A program made the translations under genes and the position numbers. Below, one piece after another: positions 42,354-43,309 of a DNA stretch of 43,309 nucleotides. The notes beneath the pieces were generated by a model, which saw only the letters and a program-made list of their open reading frames with translations, was not told the DNA's origin and ran no database searches. The stretch's first letter is position 1; each line of letters opens with the position of its first letter. This stretch comes from Desulfuromonadales bacterium (lineage in GTDB: Bacteria; Desulfobacterota; Desulfuromonadia; Desulfuromonadales; Syntrophotaleaceae): contig JASKKK010000019.1 in the NCBI GenBank assembly GCA_030154185.1, positions 1 through 43,309 of the forward strand, read 5' to 3'.

Positions 42354-42672
42354 CATCGTAGACCCTCGCTTCGGACGGGCTGCGTGGCTGCTCATCCACG
42401 ATGATGTCAGTGACAGTTGGGAATCTATCGACAATACCGCAGGGCGCAATACCGCTCACGGCGCAGGCATTCAGGCCGCGCAAAAGGTTGCCGACCACCA
42501 TGTCGAAGCCTTGGTCACCGGGGCCATCGGCCCCAAAGCCTTCACCTCGCTGCAGACAGCAAAAATTCGTATCTTTCATGGTGCCCGGGGAACGGCCCAG
42601 GAAGCGCTTGCTGCTTACAAAGCAGGCCAGTTGCAGGAAGCTTCCGAATCCGATGCCACCGGAGCCGTGTAA
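42313..42672 (+). CDS. NifX-like cofactor-binding protein, second paralogue
   Basis: A 119-residue protein of the same NifX/NifB-C family. MKIAITAQGNSPDSIVDPRFGRAAWLLIHDD opens the domain, the HGAGIQAAQKVADHHVEALVTGAIGPKAF stretch is the core, and the C-terminal part is TAQEALAAYKAGQLQEA. The RFGRA pattern is common in archaeal and deltaproteobacterial members linked to MinD-ferredoxin ATPases. AAAGGAG lies nine bases before the ATG, a strong site that sits inside the previous gene, so translation is linked. The following MinD-family gene fits the usual neighbourhood. Expected role is iron-sulfur or other metal-cofactor handling; this is inferred from context. Confidence 0.85.
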   Translation: MKIAITAQGNSPDSIVDPRFGRAAWLLIHDDVSDSWESIDNTAGRNTAHGAGIQAAQKVADHHVEALVTGAIGPKAFTSLQTAKIRIFHGARGTAQEALAAYKAGQLQEASESDATGAV

Positions 42673-42794
42673 ATTGCGGATCGAGTAAAAAGTAGTTCGC
42701 TGCGGACACTTATCTGCCACAACATCAGATACATCCCAGCAATCCACGGCCAGATATGTTTGTCAGCAACAACCTCGCTCAGAAAGATGTGTCA

Positions 42795-43226
42795 ATGAAA
42801 ATCGCCATCGCCAGCGGTAAAGGCGGCACCGGCAAGACAACGGTTGCTACAAATCTTGCCCGTTTGGCCGCCGACCAGGGCTATCATGCAGTCTATGTCG
42901 ACTGCGATGTAGAAGCTCCCAACGGACACCTGTTTTTACGCCCGGAAATAACCGAAACAATCGCTGTAACTGTCTCCGTTCCCGACATCGATGCCTCCCG
43001 CTGCAGCAACTGCGGCGCCTGCGCACGTTTCTGCCAGTACCATGCGTTGCTTTGCCTGCCCGAAGAAGTTCTGCTCTTTCCGGAACTCTGCCATAGTTGC
43101 GGGGGCTGTCGACTGGTCTGCCCGAAGCAAGCTGTCGATGAAATCGATCGCCCTATCGGTCAATGCCAGACAGGCCGCTGTGGGCAACTCGATTTTGTTT
43201 CCGGTTGCCTAAATAGGGCTTCCTGA
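42795..43226 (+). pseudogene. Truncated MinD-family ATPase with ferredoxin insert
   Basis: P-loop ATPase of the MinD/Mrp type with an inserted two-cluster ferredoxin. The 143-residue frame has the deviant Walker A GKGGTGKTT (8-16), YVDCDVEAPNGHLFL (34-48), and ferredoxin Cys sets Cys70/73/76/80 and Cys99/102/105/109. Members I know are about 280-290 residues, and this one stops right after LDFVSGCLN, just where the second half (ending in the nucleotide-binding and membrane-associated segments) should begin. The next bases change to an AT-rich stretch with a promoter and a new start codon, so an insertion near 43212 has probably broken the gene. An annotated intact copy could still exist elsewhere. 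Confidence 0.75.
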
Positions 43227-43251
43227 ACGTTGCCCAACATGTTGAAATTAC

Positions 43252-43281
43252 TTGTTTTTGATATTGTTTTTGTGCTAAAAT
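43252..43281 (+). promoter_or_regulatory. Promoter of the gene at the right edge
   Basis: TTGTTT (43252-43257), an 18-base spacer and TAAAAT (43276-43281) with an upstream TG dinucleotide (extended -10). It lies just inside the suspected inserted segment and faces the partial gene that starts at 43297. Confidence 0.5.
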
Positions 43282-43296
43282 ATGCAAGGAAATCAG

Positions 43297-43309
43297 ATGG
43301 TTACCCCAA
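43297..43309 (+). CDS. Start of a gene cut by the window edge, possibly a transposase
   Basis: ATG GTT ACC CCA is preceded by AAGGAA at a normal distance (43285-43290). Only four codons (MVTP) are visible. The position directly after a broken gene, with its own promoter, suggests a mobile gene. The residues MVTP recall the N-terminus of IS200-like (REP-associated tyrosine) transposases, often M-A/V-T-P-R-K, but four residues prove nothing. Confidence 0.35.

Overview
This window looks like chromosomal DNA of an anaerobic, metal- or fermentation-associated member of the Desulfuromonadia, perhaps the Syntrophotalea/Pelobacter group. I infer this from the gene families and their grouping: a hemY / dnaJ / hemH / hemE / AhbD-NirJ-like radical SAM cluster, an electron-bifurcating NfnAB pair, a compact sulfite-reductase-like protein, HEAT and HD-GYP signalling proteins, and a NifX plus MinD-ferredoxin cluster. 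I could not run a search, so the taxonomic guess is an inference. Most of the window is ordinary, densely packed chromosome. I see no CRISPR array, prophage, rRNA or tRNA.

Layout. 1-2.0 kb: an EAL phosphodiesterase with a degenerate GGDEF domain, whose PAS domain seems to start upstream of an in-frame stop. 2.1-4.0 kb: a DNPH1-like nucleotide hydrolase, a DoxX membrane protein and a SOUL haem-binding protein. 4.0-7.3 kb: a ZIP metal importer followed by a Zn/Cd-type P1B ATPase. 7.4-8.7 kb: a small lipoprotein, a 41-residue basic protein, a cold-shock protein, and an intergenic region rich in hairpins. 8.7-11.2 kb: modABC molybdate uptake. 11.5-13.2 kb: an FKBP lipoprotein isomerase and an RbgA-like GTPase. 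13.4-19.1 kb: late haem synthesis (hemY, hemH, hemE, radical SAM) with a CbpA-type DnaJ. 19.2-23.4 kb: a nitronate monooxygenase-like flavoprotein, a histidine kinase/response regulator pair, a small sulfite/nitrite-reductase-like protein and a CheY-like receiver. 23.7-33.7 kb: mostly housekeeping genes (ornithine cyclodeaminase family, priA, a Tat-exported phosphoesterase, DAHP synthase, trmB, truD, an IclR regulator, an esterase, coaE). 33.8-37.4 kb: a HEAT-repeat protein and an HD-GYP protein that share an N-terminal module, plus a second HEAT protein. 37.9-40.2 kb: nfnA and nfnB. 40.3-43.3 kb: a PAS/sigma-54 activator, two NifX-like proteins and a MinD-family ATPase with a ferredoxin insert. 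The ATPase is cut short after about half its normal length, where a new promoter, ribosome binding site and start codon appear, as expected for an inserted mobile gene.

How the genes may work together. The least understood part is the right end: a sigma-54 activator is followed at once by repeated TGCAAC half-sites, a weak -24/-12 element and a NifX/NifX/MinD-ferredoxin set, which reads as a self-contained metal-cofactor or redox-cofactor assembly locus, possibly now broken. The HEAT/HD-GYP pair with a duplicated N-terminal module is a second candidate for an undescribed system, probably linked to cyclic-di-GMP. Several intergenic regions hold strong symmetry: a perfect 8+3+8 inverted repeat inside the iclR promoter, two interleaved perfect inverted repeats between the nitronate monooxygenase and histidine kinase genes, a branched terminator after modC, and a duplicated Shine-Dalgarno region in front of the radical SAM gene.
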